DNA of 64,000 bases from Neurospora intermedia (lineage: Eukaryota; Ascomycota; Sordariomycetes; Sordariales; Sordariaceae): the NCBI GenBank assembly GCA_037102815.1, contig BTPP01000001.1, positions 6,659,001-6,723,000 of the forward strand, read 5' to 3'. The notes beneath the pieces were generated by a model. It was not told the DNA's origin. It did not search any database and was given only the letters and a program-made list of their open reading frames with translations. Positions 22,272-34,400 of this stretch are shown piece by piece. Each line of letters opens with the position of its first letter. The first letter of the stretch is position 1. The translations under genes and the position numbers were made by a program.

Positions 22272-23171
22272 TGTGCTGGTATCGCTGATTAGGTACTGAT
22301 TGTAGGGTTGTGTTCTAGGTTCGGTAGTGTAGTCAATATGGAATATAGTCGGTGGTTACAGGGTAGGCAGATGAAGAGGTCGTGATCTTTGTTGTTTGGT
22401 GGTTGATGAGGTTGGGAGTTCGTTACGTCAGAAGTCAATACGTCATTGTCACGCGCGGCACGACATGCACAAAGAACGAGCAGAGGCTGCTGCCTACCAC
22501 AGCAATGGCTATTCAGACAGTGCTATTCCCCGAGATGTGGTGAAGCAGAATATCACAGTGCATGAGCTGAGGTCACAAACGCACCTTCTTTTGCTTACTG
22601 CACTGTTTTTCTAGTATAGTACCGAGGGGCACTTACACAGCGTTTAAGCCCCACAAATGACGAATGCCCAGGCAGCCATTCAATGTCAACAACAACAACA
22701 ATTCATCACGGAACCAAACATCACCCTCCATGGCCTGCGAACAATTGGCGTGCGCGCGACGTTTCACAGCTGGAGATAAGGATGCTTTATATGGCGACCA
22801 TCATGCCGTTCAGGGGTTGTTGTCATCTGCGGCCTGCCCCGACAACATTTGCACAACCGGGATCATCAAGATGGGCACGACAACACAACGACGAAAGGTA
22901 GTATAAAAATGATGTTTTTTTTTGGGTTTTTTTGGTGATAGTATGTACAGACAGTACTAATGAACAACCCAATCGTTTTCCGAGTCCTACAACACCACCA
23001 TCATCAGCCATTATGCCGTATCCTCCAAGTCAAACAGCCGAAGTTGACAAACTTGCTTCTCTCAATTCCTCCTCCATCAAGTGCGTCCTTTGTTGAAAAG
23101 GTTCGTTCGTCCCTCCGTCACCAAAAATCCTCATATTCATTCGTCTTTCCCAAACGGGTTTGGTCGGCTAT
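22272..23171. other. Intergenic, no gene supported
   Basis: This is the promoter of the WW-domain gene on the left and the 3' flank of the small heat shock gene on the right. Short frames only. It includes CAA/CAT-rich low-complexity patches near 22690 and a T-run at about 22915-22930. Confidence 0.45.
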
Positions 23172-24011
23172 TCAAGAGCTCTGGCCGGCCTGAATGGAAA
23201 TCTTGCGACTCCCCTTCTTCTCCGACTTGGGCACCTTGACATGCAAAATTCCATTCTCAAACTTGGCATTCACATTATCCTGATCAACCGGAGTCGGGAA
23301 GTTGAACACCCTCCTGAACTCTCCATAGCTGCGCTCGCTCAACCAGTACCTCGGGGCGCTAGGCTTTCCCTCCCCTTCCTTCTGCTCCTTCTGCTGCTGT
23401 TCCTTTTGCTCCTTTTGCTCTTTGGTCTCCTTCGTCTCCTTCTGCTCCTTACCACCACCCTCAATCTTCTTACTCTCGGCAGGCCCGCCTAGACGCAGAT
23501 TGGGGTCTCCCTCGGTATAAGTACGCTCGACGCGGCCCGAGATGACGAGGGTCTGCGGATCAATGAACTCAATGTCGACGTTCTTGGGATCGACGCCCGG
23601 CAGCTCGCCTTGGAGGTTGTACCCGGAGTCGTCCTCGGTCACGTCGAACTTGGGGTTGAAGGTCTCCAGGGCGCCGCCGGTGGCGCCTGTTGAGGGCAGA
23701 GAAGGAAGAAGGGAGGACCCGAGGTTGGTCGGGATCAGAGAGCCGCTGCTGACTTGTTGGGCGTACTTCTCAAAGTCGTCGAGCATGCGGAAGAGAGAGG
23801 AAAAGGTGGGCTGGTTGCCGAGGGAGGAGGAAGGGTGGGAGAGGGCGGAGCGCGGGTAGAAGAGAGACATTGTGGATGAGATTGGTCGGGTTTGTTGGAG
23901 CTGTGGTTGGTGGCGGGTGATTGAGCGAGGAAGAAGGTGGTGAGATCGAGTGGCAGAAGTGCTTGTTGGTTTGGTGATTCTCAAGGGGATGGCGGTTGGA
24001 ATTCTTCGCAT
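23172..24011 (-). CDS. Hsp30-type small heat shock protein, possibly dual-targeted
   Basis: Single exon of 279 codons from the first ATG. An alpha-crystallin domain starts near residue 118 (FNPKFDVTEDDSGYNLQGEL), holds the ELPGVDPKNVDIEF and LVISGRVER strands, is interrupted by a Lys/Glu/Gln-rich insertion (about 181-217), and resumes at YWLSERSYGEFRR...FENGILHVKVPK. Such an insertion inside the domain is typical of filamentous-fungal Hsp30. The classical Hsp30 N-terminus (short hydrophobic start, then FSSLFRMLDDFEKY) begins at Met48 (ATG at 23870). The 47 residues before it are rich in Arg, Ser, Thr and Pro, contain no Asp or Glu, and end TRPISST, like a mitochondrial presequence. It acts as an ATP-independent holdase for unfolded proteins. 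It differs from the classic N. crassa HSP30 as I remember it, so no symbol is given. Confidence 0.9.
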   Translation of the reverse strand: MRRIPTAIPLRITKPTSTSATRSHHLLPRSITRHQPQLQQTRPISSTMSLFYPRSALSHPSSSLGNQPTFSSLFRMLDDFEKYAQQVSSGSLIPTNLGSSLLPSLPSTGATGGALETFNPKFDVTEDDSGYNLQGELPGVDPKNVDIEFIDPQTLVISGRVERTYTEGDPNLRLGGPAESKKIEGGGKEQKETKETKEQKEQKEQQQKEQKEGEGKPSAPRYWLSERSYGEFRRVFNFPTPVDQDNVNAKFENGILHVKVPKSEKKGSRKISIQAGQSS

Positions 24012-24084
24012 GGTGCGATGAGGCTTGTTGATGAGGAGGAAGGGAAGAAGACAGGACGGGGGGAGTTGATGGGAGCAGGTAGGC

Positions 24085-24090
24085 TTTATA
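24085..24090 (-). promoter_or_regulatory. Probable TATA box of the Hsp30-type gene
   Basis: TATAAA on the minus strand, 74-79 bases upstream of the first ATG at 24011. This spacing would give a leader of some 40-50 bases and so include the first ATG in the mRNA. TATA boxes are common in stress-induced fungal genes. I looked for a clean three-unit heat shock element upstream and did not find one. Confidence 0.5.
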
Positions 24091-26298
24091 CTTGTCGTCT
24101 GCCGTCTGGAGAGGTGCTGGGATGCGAGTAGGTATCTGTGGTGGTGGTCATTGCGACATCATTTCGACGGACTGGGTTGTTCGTCATAATGGCCCGAGGG
24201 ACAATGCAATGCGGGCTGGACTCCGACCTGTCACAGCTTCTCCGCCATGCTCATGCTGCGACTTCCGTCTCGTCCCAATTCTGTCTGTGGTGGTGTTGGC
24301 GGGGTTGTGCGGGTGGTGGACAGGGAAGGAAGGATCTGGAACGGCCGTGCGATGGCCGTTTCTCGTGATACGAGCTGCGTGGGTGTTCAAGATGACTTCA
24401 TTGACCATGATACATTTGGAGCTCAGGAAGTTGAAAGTGTTTCAACGGAACGTTTTCCCGACCATCCTGGAAAGCACATGCCAGTCGAACCATATCGATT
24501 ACCGGCCTTGGTGTTTACCATTGTCACGAGATATGCCACTCGTGCTTCATAACGTCTCGACAGTCGCTTTCAGTAGGTAACCCGAGAAGCTGACCATAAC
24601 TTTTGGAATTTGTTCCATTCAACCTCAGCTTGCTTGAATCCATCAAGGCCCCACTAGACTCTTTCTGATAGTATAATTGCGGTTGTCGATTTTCGTCTTC
24701 TGTTTCGAAGTTCTGTCCACCAAAACACAGCGGTAGCAACCATCTGAATGCAACAAAGTCTTGGCACCTATCTCCGGCGTGTTTGAGCCTTCCCATGAGC
24801 TCGGGAACAACATGTGCCATCAATGTAACCATTCCGACGCATCAGCGCATCATCGACCCGACCTTATCGAACGTTATCGAATCGTCAACGAACATCGAGA
24901 CCCAGCTCGAACGAATCGTCTGCTTTACCACCAACTGAAGTCACGTATGAAAATGCGAGAATCTAGTCGAACATTAGGACACCGCTTATGTACATTGTAT
25001 ACTACTCGTCGACGGAGCAAAATCCCCGGGGAAACAAAAAGAGATGCGTCGCCCACGAACCCACATCCCCGGCGCGACCCACTTTTCCCCGGCCATCACC
25101 CGACCTACTCCATCCAATCCAGACGTCGGGCCCCGCTCCCGTAAGGCCGGCCCTTGTTATTGCGAATGCCTTCTGTTTTATTACCTAAGTACTCCAAACA
25201 ATTCCATTACTCTCCTTCCATGCCCCCTATTGGCTGTCGATGACTGACTCTCATTACTCTCAATGCCTCTCTACCCTCACACTTGCGATACTGTTATTAC
25301 CTCTATGCAGTTGTCATTTCGTCTTCCACTTCTCCTGTCTTCCACCTCTTCTGCCTTCCTGTCTTCCTGTCTTCCTGTCGGACACCATGGTTGGTTCAAC
25401 TTGGAAGATTCCAGGCAGAGTCGAACTTGTTCCTCCAATTGAATCCAAAGTCGACCATTCTTTCCTGTCGAAATCCAATTTTGGTGTCGTAACTTCCTGA
25501 AACTTCCTCAAAGCGCCAATGTCTTCCTCTTCCCTCGTTCCTTCTCCGGGGGCACCTTCAGGCGAGTACAGATGGAATGCTCCAGTTTCTTCCATACCAT
25601 GATCCGGTTTACGAAGACCAGGTCCTGCACTGCAAGTTTGTTTACCTAATGGGCTGTCGGGCCTATTATTAGTTCTTTCCCTTCACGTTGTGTGTCCCGT
25701 ACACCCGTCGCCCGTCTTGTGCAGCTGAGGTTGGAAAGCAGGACCGCGAACTCCAACCTCCCCTCGAGTGCAACTCCAACCAATTTCTGGCCGCCCACCC
25801 ATTTGGGCAATTACTCACTACAATCTTGAATGTAATCTATCACCAAAGGAAACAAACAAAGGAGGGACTGAGTGAGGTAATTGTATCAGTCTCGTTTTGT
25901 ATCTACTCGATCTAGTGAACCTGTCTGGTTATGTGTGCTCCATCTGTCCACACTCTCACTATGTATAACCTATCCAACCCCCTCTTTTTGCCCTTCATTG
26001 TCCAATTCCATTCATATCCCTTCATAAAGTAAGGAGCGTGTCTTGATATGTGCAAGTGAAAAAACCGCAAACGAATCCATGCAGGGAACGACAAAGCCAA
26101 AGAAAAATATATATGTGCAAGAAAAGCAGGCTTTCTGCAAGAAGCAACAAAAAAAGAAAACCACACCAAACACCAAATCCCCATCTAAACATCCAGGCAC
26201 CATTCAAGGTAGGTGACTGATACCCCCAAACATCCCATCCAATCGATTCGCACCACATATATCTCACAGGCCGGGCTCAAAAGATTGAAACGAATCAA
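24091..26298. other. 2.2-kb intergenic region, no gene supported
   Basis: It lies between the promoter of the Hsp30-type gene and the 3' end of the TmpA-like gene. Frames of up to about 160 codons occur (for example near 24092-24580 and 24761-25144), but on both strands, without domains or paired splice signals. The stretch at 25.2-25.4 kb is C/T-rich and may be a leader or non-coding transcript. Just left of 26298 the sequence is probably the 3' UTR of the TmpA-like gene. Confidence 0.4.
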
Positions 26299-28080
26299 TC
26301 AAGAGTCAAACAAAGCGCCATAAGCAGGCACCCCCCGACTCTCCAACCCGTACACCACCTTCTCCGTAACCTTCTGGTTCGAAATGATGACCACCGCCTC
26401 ACACGGCTTTCTCGCCTCGGGCCTCACCAGCTCCTCCGGGAAGACACCGTTCCTACTCTGCTCCCACATGCGATACGCCACCTTGACCAAATCGGGCCTG
26501 CCCGTCTTGCGCGTATCAATCACCACGGCAGCCGGATCCGTCTTGTAGATCAGATCCAGCAGCGAGCGTCCGAAGGTCTGCAGCGGGTTAGGCGTCGACC
26601 AGATGATGCGCACCGGATGATCGGGACGTTGCGTGAACAGGGACAAGCACGGGGCGATACCGGAGCCGGTACCAATGACGATGACAGGGGAGAAGAGACC
26701 AGCACAGCGCATGACACCGAACTGAGGAGTGCCGCGAGTGTAGATTTGCTTGGGCGGGCGGTCAATGATCTTGCGGGTCCAGTCGCCGGCGTGCGAGACG
26801 ATGACAGAGAAGCCCTTGTCGCCGCCGTGGGAGAGACGCTGGAGAGGTTGGCCATCGATGGCGCTCTTCTCGTCGGCAAGTTCGGCGGCGGTGGGAGCGA
26901 GCGGGTGGGGGATGACGCCAAAGGCGTGGGTTTCCTTGAGGGGGGCGTCGGTGAGGCGGACGGCTTGGCCAAAGTAGACATCGCGGTATTCGAAGTTGAG
27001 CTTGACGCAGTGGGGCGAGAGGACTTCAGCTTCGACGTTGCGGAGACGCATGCGCGACCAGGGGTAGGCGATGAGGAGGGTGGTAAAGAGGAGCATCCAC
27101 CAGGCGGCGTTGCGGACCAAGAAATGACCAAAGGAGTGGTGAGGAGAGGATCTGTTGGAGGAGTCGGCGGTCTCCAACATGATTTGAGCCCAGAAGAGGC
27201 CGATGACAGTCCATCCCATGAAGCGGTGCGTGTTCTCAAAGGAGTTGTGCATCAGCACACGAACGCGGGGGTGCGCAAAGATGAGCATGACCACGAGCAT
27301 GGCGATGATGGAGTAGCTGAAGAGGTAGATGTATCCGCGGATGGCATCGAGGGGACCTTCCTGGTGGGAGCGGAAGTCGATGGTGAGCAGAACGAGGTAG
27401 ATGACATACCAGAAGGTGGCAGCCACGGCACCGCCCGAGTGAAGACCGCCATAAGAGTAAATCTTGGCGGAAAGGGTACGGGCCCAGAGAGGAAGCACCT
27501 TGGCCCAGGTACCAAAGACCCAGAACATGCCGTTGACGACGTGTTCGTTGCGGACGACGAGGGCCATCAAGAGGTTGGCAGTGACGGCAGTGGCAGCTTG
27601 TTGGTAGTTCAGAATCGGGCGGTTCTCGATACCAGAGCGGATGATGAACCACAAGACCGCGGCCGCGTTACCCAGAAAAGCCAGGCAGAAGATGCGGCGG
27701 TAGACGGACCCAAAGTTCCATCGCAGGTACCGGTAGAGGCGGTTGCCTTTCTTGGGCGGCAGGGGGGAGGGGTCTAGACCGTGGTACACAAGAGGGTCGA
27801 TATCAGGGACGAGCTGGCGGACACGGACAGCGGACTTTTCGTTGTGTTTCTTGGAGTCAGAGAAGCCGGTAGAGCTGGAGGCATGGGAGCCAGCTGCGTA
27901 AGGAGTGTTGGCAACTGTGGTGCCGCCCGATTCGAGATCGGGGTTGGACTGGCGAATGGAGTCATCGCTTTCATCCTCGGACTCGCAGTCGTCTACCTCT
28001 TCGACGGCGACCTCGGACTGGGCCGGATGGGCAGGTGTGGGCTCAGCGGGCTTGAGCTCCTGGCTGTAAGGGGAAGCCAT
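26299..28080 (-). CDS. TmpA-like membrane flavin oxidoreductase
   Basis: Single exon of 593 codons. The N-terminal 90 residues are acidic and Ser-rich, probably cytosolic. A polytopic core follows at about 120-345, with hydrophobic spans around RIFCLAFLGNAAAVLWFII, AATFWYVIYLVLL, YSIIAMLVVMLIFA and FMGWTVIGLFW, and the ENTHRFMGW segment. The C-terminal half resembles the FAD/NAD(P)-binding part of ferric-reductase-like proteins, with a GTGSGIAPC nucleotide-binding loop near residue 472. The overall layout matches the Aspergillus TmpA family, which is linked to a diffusible signal for conidiation; that link is knowledge of the family, not seen here. Ferric-reductase-type enzymes use paired haem-binding His residues in the membrane; I could not confirm these. 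The gene stands alone, with a TATA-like box about 150 bp upstream. Confidence 0.8.
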   Translation of the reverse strand: MASPYSQELKPAEPTPAHPAQSEVAVEEVDDCESEDESDDSIRQSNPDLESGGTTVANTPYAAGSHASSSTGFSDSKKHNEKSAVRVRQLVPDIDPLVYHGLDPSPLPPKKGNRLYRYLRWNFGSVYRRIFCLAFLGNAAAVLWFIIRSGIENRPILNYQQAATAVTANLLMALVVRNEHVVNGMFWVFGTWAKVLPLWARTLSAKIYSYGGLHSGGAVAATFWYVIYLVLLTIDFRSHQEGPLDAIRGYIYLFSYSIIAMLVVMLIFAHPRVRVLMHNSFENTHRFMGWTVIGLFWAQIMLETADSSNRSSPHHSFGHFLVRNAAWWMLLFTTLLIAYPWSRMRLRNVEAEVLSPHCVKLNFEYRDVYFGQAVRLTDAPLKETHAFGVIPHPLAPTAAELADEKSAIDGQPLQRLSHGGDKGFSVIVSHAGDWTRKIIDRPPKQIYTRGTPQFGVMRCAGLFSPVIVIGTGSGIAPCLSLFTQRPDHPVRIIWSTPNPLQTFGRSLLDLIYKTDPAAVVIDTRKTGRPDLVKVAYRMWEQSRNGVFPEELVRPEARKPCEAVVIISNQKVTEKVVYGLESRGVPAYGALFDS

Positions 28081-28227
28081 TGCGAAGTGAGTGTGTTGAA
28101 GTGTTGCTTCTGGTGTGAAACTCTGAAAGTGAAGTGTTCAGAAGAGGAAGCTGTTGATCTTCAAACGCAAGATGCTGATGCTGATATCGGATGGAAATAG
28201 AGTATGGACGGGAAGAGAAGTGCAATA

Positions 28228-28234
28228 CTTTATA
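28228..28234 (-). promoter_or_regulatory. Possible TATA box of the TmpA-like gene
   Basis: TATAAAG on the minus strand, about 150 bases upstream of the ATG at 28080. Position and sequence fit a core promoter with a leader of about 120 bases, but there is no independent support. Confidence 0.4.
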
Positions 28235-29065
28235 CCTCGATGGTCACCATTGTAACCCTTGGTGATATCTACCATGAGATACCACGATACCGTCCCTTCG
28301 GATACATGGAAGAAAGGAGTGTAAGGCAGGTAGACCAAGTCAGCCCATGCTTACTCTGGCCTGCCCCAATGGTGGAGGACCATGACATGCCCGTCTACCC
28401 GGAGACTCGAAGAGTGTGTCAAGAAAGAAACCCGCAATGGAATCACTGATGTTGGATAGGGCGGGGCGCTTGTGTTGGATCCCAGTCATGATGGGGTCCA
28501 TCAGTCTCAGGAGTACTGCGTAAGAATCAGCTCGATGATGCCAAGATGTTGTGAGTGTGTCACTTTTCCGAGTAGACAAGGTACGTCGTGGTGTGGGATG
28601 TACCTCGACATGTGATGCATTTTCCAGATGCAAGCAAGAGACTTGTTGAAATCGGTTATCGATCTTTGTGTGCGTGGACGTTGACATGGGGGACCAACGT
28701 GGGATGGGGGCGTGTTCGATGGCCCGCATATGGAATGGCTCGTTTGATGGCACCCGGTTGGTGGTCAAGCGGGACAAAGAGTGTGGGACCCAACTGGGGA
28801 TGGAAAAGGTGACTTTGGGTATACGTACCGGACAAGGACTGAAAAGAGGCTGAAAAGGGAATACCAGTATTGTACATTCTGGCCGCTACCGCCAAGGCAT
28901 GGGCCTTGTGCTATGGGGAATCTCTGGAGGGCAAGGGTGAAAGGGTTGCATATTCCGCGAGGTTGAAATTTGTGTGGCTCAAGGCCAACCTTGCTGACCT
29001 TGCCTTGCCATTCTCGTTAGACCTGCGTTGGCAGGAAGTCAAGTAGCCTAAAGATGCTTCCTAGA
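28235..29065. other. Promoter-distal region of the TmpA-like gene, no gene seen
   Basis: Unmutated host DNA with short unrecognisable frames. It ends at the GCTAT target site (29066-29070) of the large nested retroelement, so the TmpA-like promoter lies within 1 kb of a block likely to be heterochromatic. Confidence 0.45.
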
Positions 29066-29070
29066 GCTAT

Positions 29071-29213
29071 TGTAGGAAGTGTGTGGTCTGTGCCCATGAC
29101 CCACACCACCTTCCAGATCCAAACCACCAGCATTTAGCAGGGATTTCTCCCTCGTACAGATAGTTCTCCAATCCACAAGCACATCTCAATATCCATCGCT
29201 TCCTAGTCCAATA
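29071..29213 (+). repeat. Left LTR of the Copia-type element
   Basis: 143 bp, matching 49712-49854 at all but two positions. It is not AT-rich and keeps many CA dinucleotides, unlike the interior directly next to it. Confidence 0.92.
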
Positions 29214-29225
29214 GGTTATAAGCCC
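29214..29225 (+). other. Putative primer-binding site of the Copia-type element
   Basis: GGTTATAAGCCC directly follows the left LTR. It resembles the complement of the anticodon arm of initiator tRNA-Met, the internal half-tRNA priming site known from Copia elements. Confidence 0.55.
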
Positions 29226-30723
29226 TCAGTATTATTAAGGCTATTGTAAGTATTATCTTTTTCATTATCTTAACGATTTTAAAGGTCTTCTGAATCAATC
29301 CACGTCAAAATCTATCGACTTTTAGGTCTTAAAAGCGATTCAATTAAGCGATTCAATTAAACCTTTAAACCTTAACCCCGCGTTATCGCAAGGCGAAGCG
29401 TATTGTATTAATAATTAATAATAACCTTTCCTTTATTAAACCTTGACTAGTCGATTAAAGCTATGATGGACTTCCCTACTAATTTCGAGTCGCTTAAGGG
29501 CGATTAGAACTTTGATTCATAGAAGTTTAACCTTTGTTGCGCGTTCGATATTAATGACTTCCTTAAGTATATCGATACTGAAGTCCCTAAGCCCGCCGAG
29601 GGTATTAAAGACTATAAGGAATAGTGTACTAACTGAGTTAAAGTATTATATATTATCGGTTCTACTATTTAGGATAAGAACGTTTAAATTACCCTCTTTA
29701 CTTACGGTTGGGACTAGGAAGAGAATAATCCTAAGGTTATTTATAACCTTATTCTTTCCTCTATTACCTATATTACCCTAGAAGCTATTGCGAATGTTTG
29801 GGAGGAGTATATCTCGTTGAGACGCTTTAACTTCAATTCTATAAATTTGTTTATTTAACGCTATAATCTATTGTGTTGTAGAGTTAAGGATTCGGGTATT
29901 AATATTAATAATACAGTCGAAATGTTAATTTTATTCAATATAATTAAACGTTCGTACCCTATTGAGGTTATAATTTGGGCCAACGATTTCGCTAATAAAG
30001 ACTTCGATACTAAGAAGCTTCTGGGTAGATTGGTTACTATCGCTAATGTTGAGAAAAATGTACTTAAATTTAATATTGTAACTTTGTTATAATTAAACGG
30101 AGGCAACGTAATTTTGATTTCGACCTTAATATCGACCGATAGGAAGAATAGAGGTAGGTAAAAATATAATTATATTTCGTGCTTAATTTATAGTGAGAGT
30201 ATCCCTAATGTTTGGGTTTACTATTTATATAGTTATTATTGAGGTCCAACTATAAAGGACTATTAGTATTATTACTTTAATAAAGCGCTTAGTATATAGA
30301 AGAATAAGTTAAAGGCGGAAGTAAATCTTAAAATTACTAACGCTAATACTAGTACCCTTACCGCTACCTCTAGTACCGGTAATTCTAGTAACCTTAATAA
30401 TCCTACTACCGGTTCTACCCTATATAGTAATTTAATTTATAGTACTACTAATTTTAATTTTTATATTAAGAAGGAGGGTTTTTGGTAGAGCCTACAATTA
30501 GATATTATAGTAATAGCCTTATAAATCTAATCGAAGTCCAATAGGCTCCTAAGGTATACTTTACAGCAAATTTAGTATTATTCGATTTAGAAGCCGCCGA
30601 TAATATCTTTAACTATATAAAATAGTTTATAGAACTCTATCCCCTTATTACGCCCAATATCTACGTTTATAGCGATAATAATCTTAATTATATTTATTAT
30701 TGCGGTACTATTAAGTTTACTAT

Positions 30724-31416
30724 TGATTTGGGGATGGTATACGGGAATATATGCGTTGATTTTTTCTACAATGATTTTTTTTCGAACCTTCAGTAAGGGT
30801 ACTGGATTAGAGGGTATACTTTCTAGATTGGATAGAGTTGAACAGTTAGTATTGATGGAAGATAAAAGAATGTAGGACTAATTTGATAAGATAATGGATT
30901 AGAAAAGGTAGAAAAATAGGGATAATAGAGGAAGAAAAGAGATAAGGGGGATGGATAGGATATCGAACTTCGGGAGATAAGATGATAGATTATTACGATA
31001 TTTATTTTTTATTATATTAGAGGATTAGTTTTAGTTTAGTATTCTTAGTTGAATAAGATAATAGTTCTTGGTGATCTCTAATTATTTACCTCTTCTTATT
31101 TTATTGTACTAAATAATCCTTTATTCCTCTAGAGGGAATATATATTCGTTTCTCTATTTACTTATGGGAAGAAGATGCTGAAAGATCTGTTAGCTATCTC
31201 CGTTTTCTAGTAGCGATTGAATATTTAATTATTTAACGGATATAAGACTTTAGTGAATTATATTTGGTTCGATGCTTCCTATTTCAACTATTTGGAAAGG
31301 CTTGAAAATTACTTACTATTCTACTAGATTAGACAATTAAGAATTACGGTCCTTATGTATTGCTTTGGTTGTGGTAGTATAGTTGTTGTTATTGTTGTGG
31401 TTTTCTCGCTATTTTA
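30724..31416 (+). repeat. Left LTR of the Gypsy-type element
   Basis: 693 bp, same length as the right LTR at 45368-46060. It starts TGATTT and ends after a (TTG)n tract. It is less AT-rich than the element interior. Confidence 0.88.
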
Positions 31417-34400
31417 AATTGGTGATAAGGACGAAATAGGTGTTAAAACCCTATACTAAATTGGCCAAAACGAATATAGGGATTTTACAATTTCCTATCT
31501 TCGTTGAGGTTTGCCCGATGTTTGCTAGCGACGTCTAATTAATTGTTATAAAGAAGTTTGAATAGCTTTATTTTAGAGAAGTATAAAGATTTTTAGTATT
31601 GGATATTTACTATAGTCCGGGGCCTTCGATAATATTCGATATATAATTATATTAGTAATTGTACTATAATTGCTGATAATATAATTAATTAGTAGTTATC
31701 CGACTATTGTTCGGATATGACGTTGGAGTACGAGTAATAGTATAAGTAATTAATAAGAAAGATAGAGGAATAAATATTTAAGTAGTAATAATTGAATATA
31801 AATAAGTATAGACGATAGATAAGCTGTTAAATAGTAGTAATTCGACTATATAACTTAATAGATGAACGAATATTCGATTAATAGTATTGGAATAATAATA
31901 AGAATAGACGACTAATAGGCTATTTAAATAGTAATTTAATTGAAAAACTATTTAAAGAATAATAAGTAACGAAAGAATCTATTAATAATTAGAATAGGTA
32001 TTAGTATTAGACCTTTAGGGACTAATATTCCTAAATTTATAATGTATAGCCCCTGTGTAAGCGTAGAAAGATTAAATAGTATTTAAACCCCTTTTCTTCG
32101 AAGGTTTGTAATTAGTTTCCTAAAGGGAAGGGTACTAATTATTACCTCCGAATTCTTCTTTTACGCAATATATTAGCAATTATTATTAATAGATTTTTAA
32201 AATTGTAATTATTACTATTATTACGTTTTAAGAATTAAAAGGAGGTAATTAATTGTTATAAACCCTTATTAGAAGGGTTTTAATAATAATATTATTATTA
32301 TAGAACGAGAATTATTACTCTCGAATACCGATAATAGAAGTAGAGAGGTAAAAAAGGTAGAAGGTAAGAATTAAAGAGGTTCCTTTTGCCTAGAGAAAGA
32401 AAGAGAAAAGGAATATTGAAAGAATAAGAAAAGGCGAAAACCGATTGGAGATTTCTAATTAGAGGAGGTACGATAGTACGGTAGTACTTAACCGGTAGGA
32501 AAGTAATTAAAAGAAGGAATTAGGGACCTCTAAATTAGGGAGAAGAGGGAGGGTAAGTAGATTAGTTAGTATATAAATAGTATAAACGATATTAATTGGA
32601 TTTAAAATAATAGGAATATTTTTATAGCCTTAGTTTTATATACTAATTAGGAAATATTAGATTAACCTCCTATATTGGTACTAGAGCTATTCCTATTGTC
32701 CTTCCCAACTCTTACTCTTCCCTCCTCGACCCCTATATTAGAAACTACCTTTTTCCCCTTTCTTAGACTTAATTAATTTCCGACTCCTTTATTAATTTAG
32801 TTAAGAAACTAATTGCTAATCCCCTTTAGGAATCCTTCGCCAAACCAACCCAGTCCTATTTGTACCCTATATTCGTATACTTTATCCGCCTCTATATTTA
32901 ATCTTCGAATCCAGCATTTACTTCTTCGTATTACTCTTTTACGATTTGTCTAGTCGCTTTTGGGACTTTATTGTACTAAATTAGAGATTAGCTATTCCTA
33001 AGGCTTTAAATTTGAATAGTATTTTCTTACTTATTAAGATCCTTATCCTATTACTTTTACTTTTACCCCTTCTAATTATTATTAGGGTCCTTCTTTAGGA
33101 CTCTTAGGACCTAGTATTATAATTGTATAGTTTAATTAGTAGTAAGAATTTAAGTATAAAGTATAGTAAGCCTTAGGTAAAGATTTATTAAGCAAAGACC
33201 CGTTTAAAGGCTTATTTAATACGTACTTAATATAAATATTAATAGTTAAAACTCTTGCAACTTCCTTTGTAAAAGACTATATACCTAAAGCTAAATTTAA
33301 GGGGAAGTATATTTCTAAATATTTAGAAGAGTTCAATAATAGGGTTTAAAGCTATTACTTCTCTAATAAAGTTAAGTTGAATGCCTAGTACTAATAGTAT
33401 ATATTAAACGCCCGAAAGATTTATAGAGAGATAACGAACAATACTACTATTAAGGGTATTTAAATATGGAAAAAATTCTATCGTCGTCTTAAATAAGAAT
33501 TCCTAGCGTTGGACCTAGATTAAATAGATAGTAAGGCTACTATATTAAAGGTCTTTTACGGCAAACCTATCCTTTATAATAGAGAAAAGATCGTTAAAGT
33601 TGTACTTAAATATTTAATACTCCTAATAAAACAACCCGAAAAGGAGAAGGACTTTATTTAATTTATAACTATTCGCAACTTCTATAAGAAGTTTATAAAA
33701 AGAATTAGAAGGATAATTATAACGATTATAGGGTTTAAGGAAAAGGTCTACTAAATGACCTAATTATAATTCTATATTAATATAATAAAGACTATCTATA
33801 AATACTTTAATTTCGAAGATAGTATTTATATTAATAATAAGGAGGATAATTTATTAAACGATAATTTAAGTATAATATTAATTAAAAAGAGGATATTAGT
33901 AATTACTAATAAGAAAAGTAGCCTAATTGGATTAGATAGTAATTCCAACTAGCCTTTATATAAGAAAACCCTATTAGCGACCTAAATTACTGCTTTAGCG
34001 TATATTATATCCTATTTGGCCGAAAAATTAGATATTAAGAAGATAATTAAGGAATTTAGTTAAATAAGGATTATATAAACTTAACTCGACGAAAAGCTAG
34101 TAAAGAAGTAAAAAGAGGAGGTTTAAATCAATTTCTTATCGATAATTAAATAGAATTATATTATTAGCGAAGGAGGAGGCTATATAGGCGGTACTTTTGT
34201 AAAAGGCCGAGGCGGAAGAAGAGGTAGTAGAGGAAGTAATTAGAACTGTAGGGACGGACGTTAAATCTATTATTACTAGTATAGTAGTAATTATTATTAA
34301 AATTAGTATTAAGAGATAGTTAATAATATTTAAAAAGGTAAATTAATTATTTATTAGCTTTAAAATCCTATACTTACCTTGTAAATAATTATTGCAATCG

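Noticed and set aside
24100-24620. Possible heat shock elements upstream of the Hsp30-type gene
   Set aside because: GAA and TTC units occur (for example near 24440-24460 and 24605-24620), but with four-base gaps rather than the two-base alternation of a true element.
24092-25144. Frames of 127-162 codons between the Hsp30-type and TmpA-like genes
   Set aside because: Overlapping frames on both strands with no recognisable protein features and no paired splice signals.
26617-27777. 386-codon plus-strand frame opposite the TmpA-like gene
   Set aside because: It is antisense to a well-supported gene, is charged low-complexity with no domain, and arises from the GC-rich codon use of the real gene.
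29512-30106. Open stretches of 70-90 codons in the left interior of the Copia fossil
   Set aside because: Chance gaps between stops in RIP-damaged gag-like sequence.
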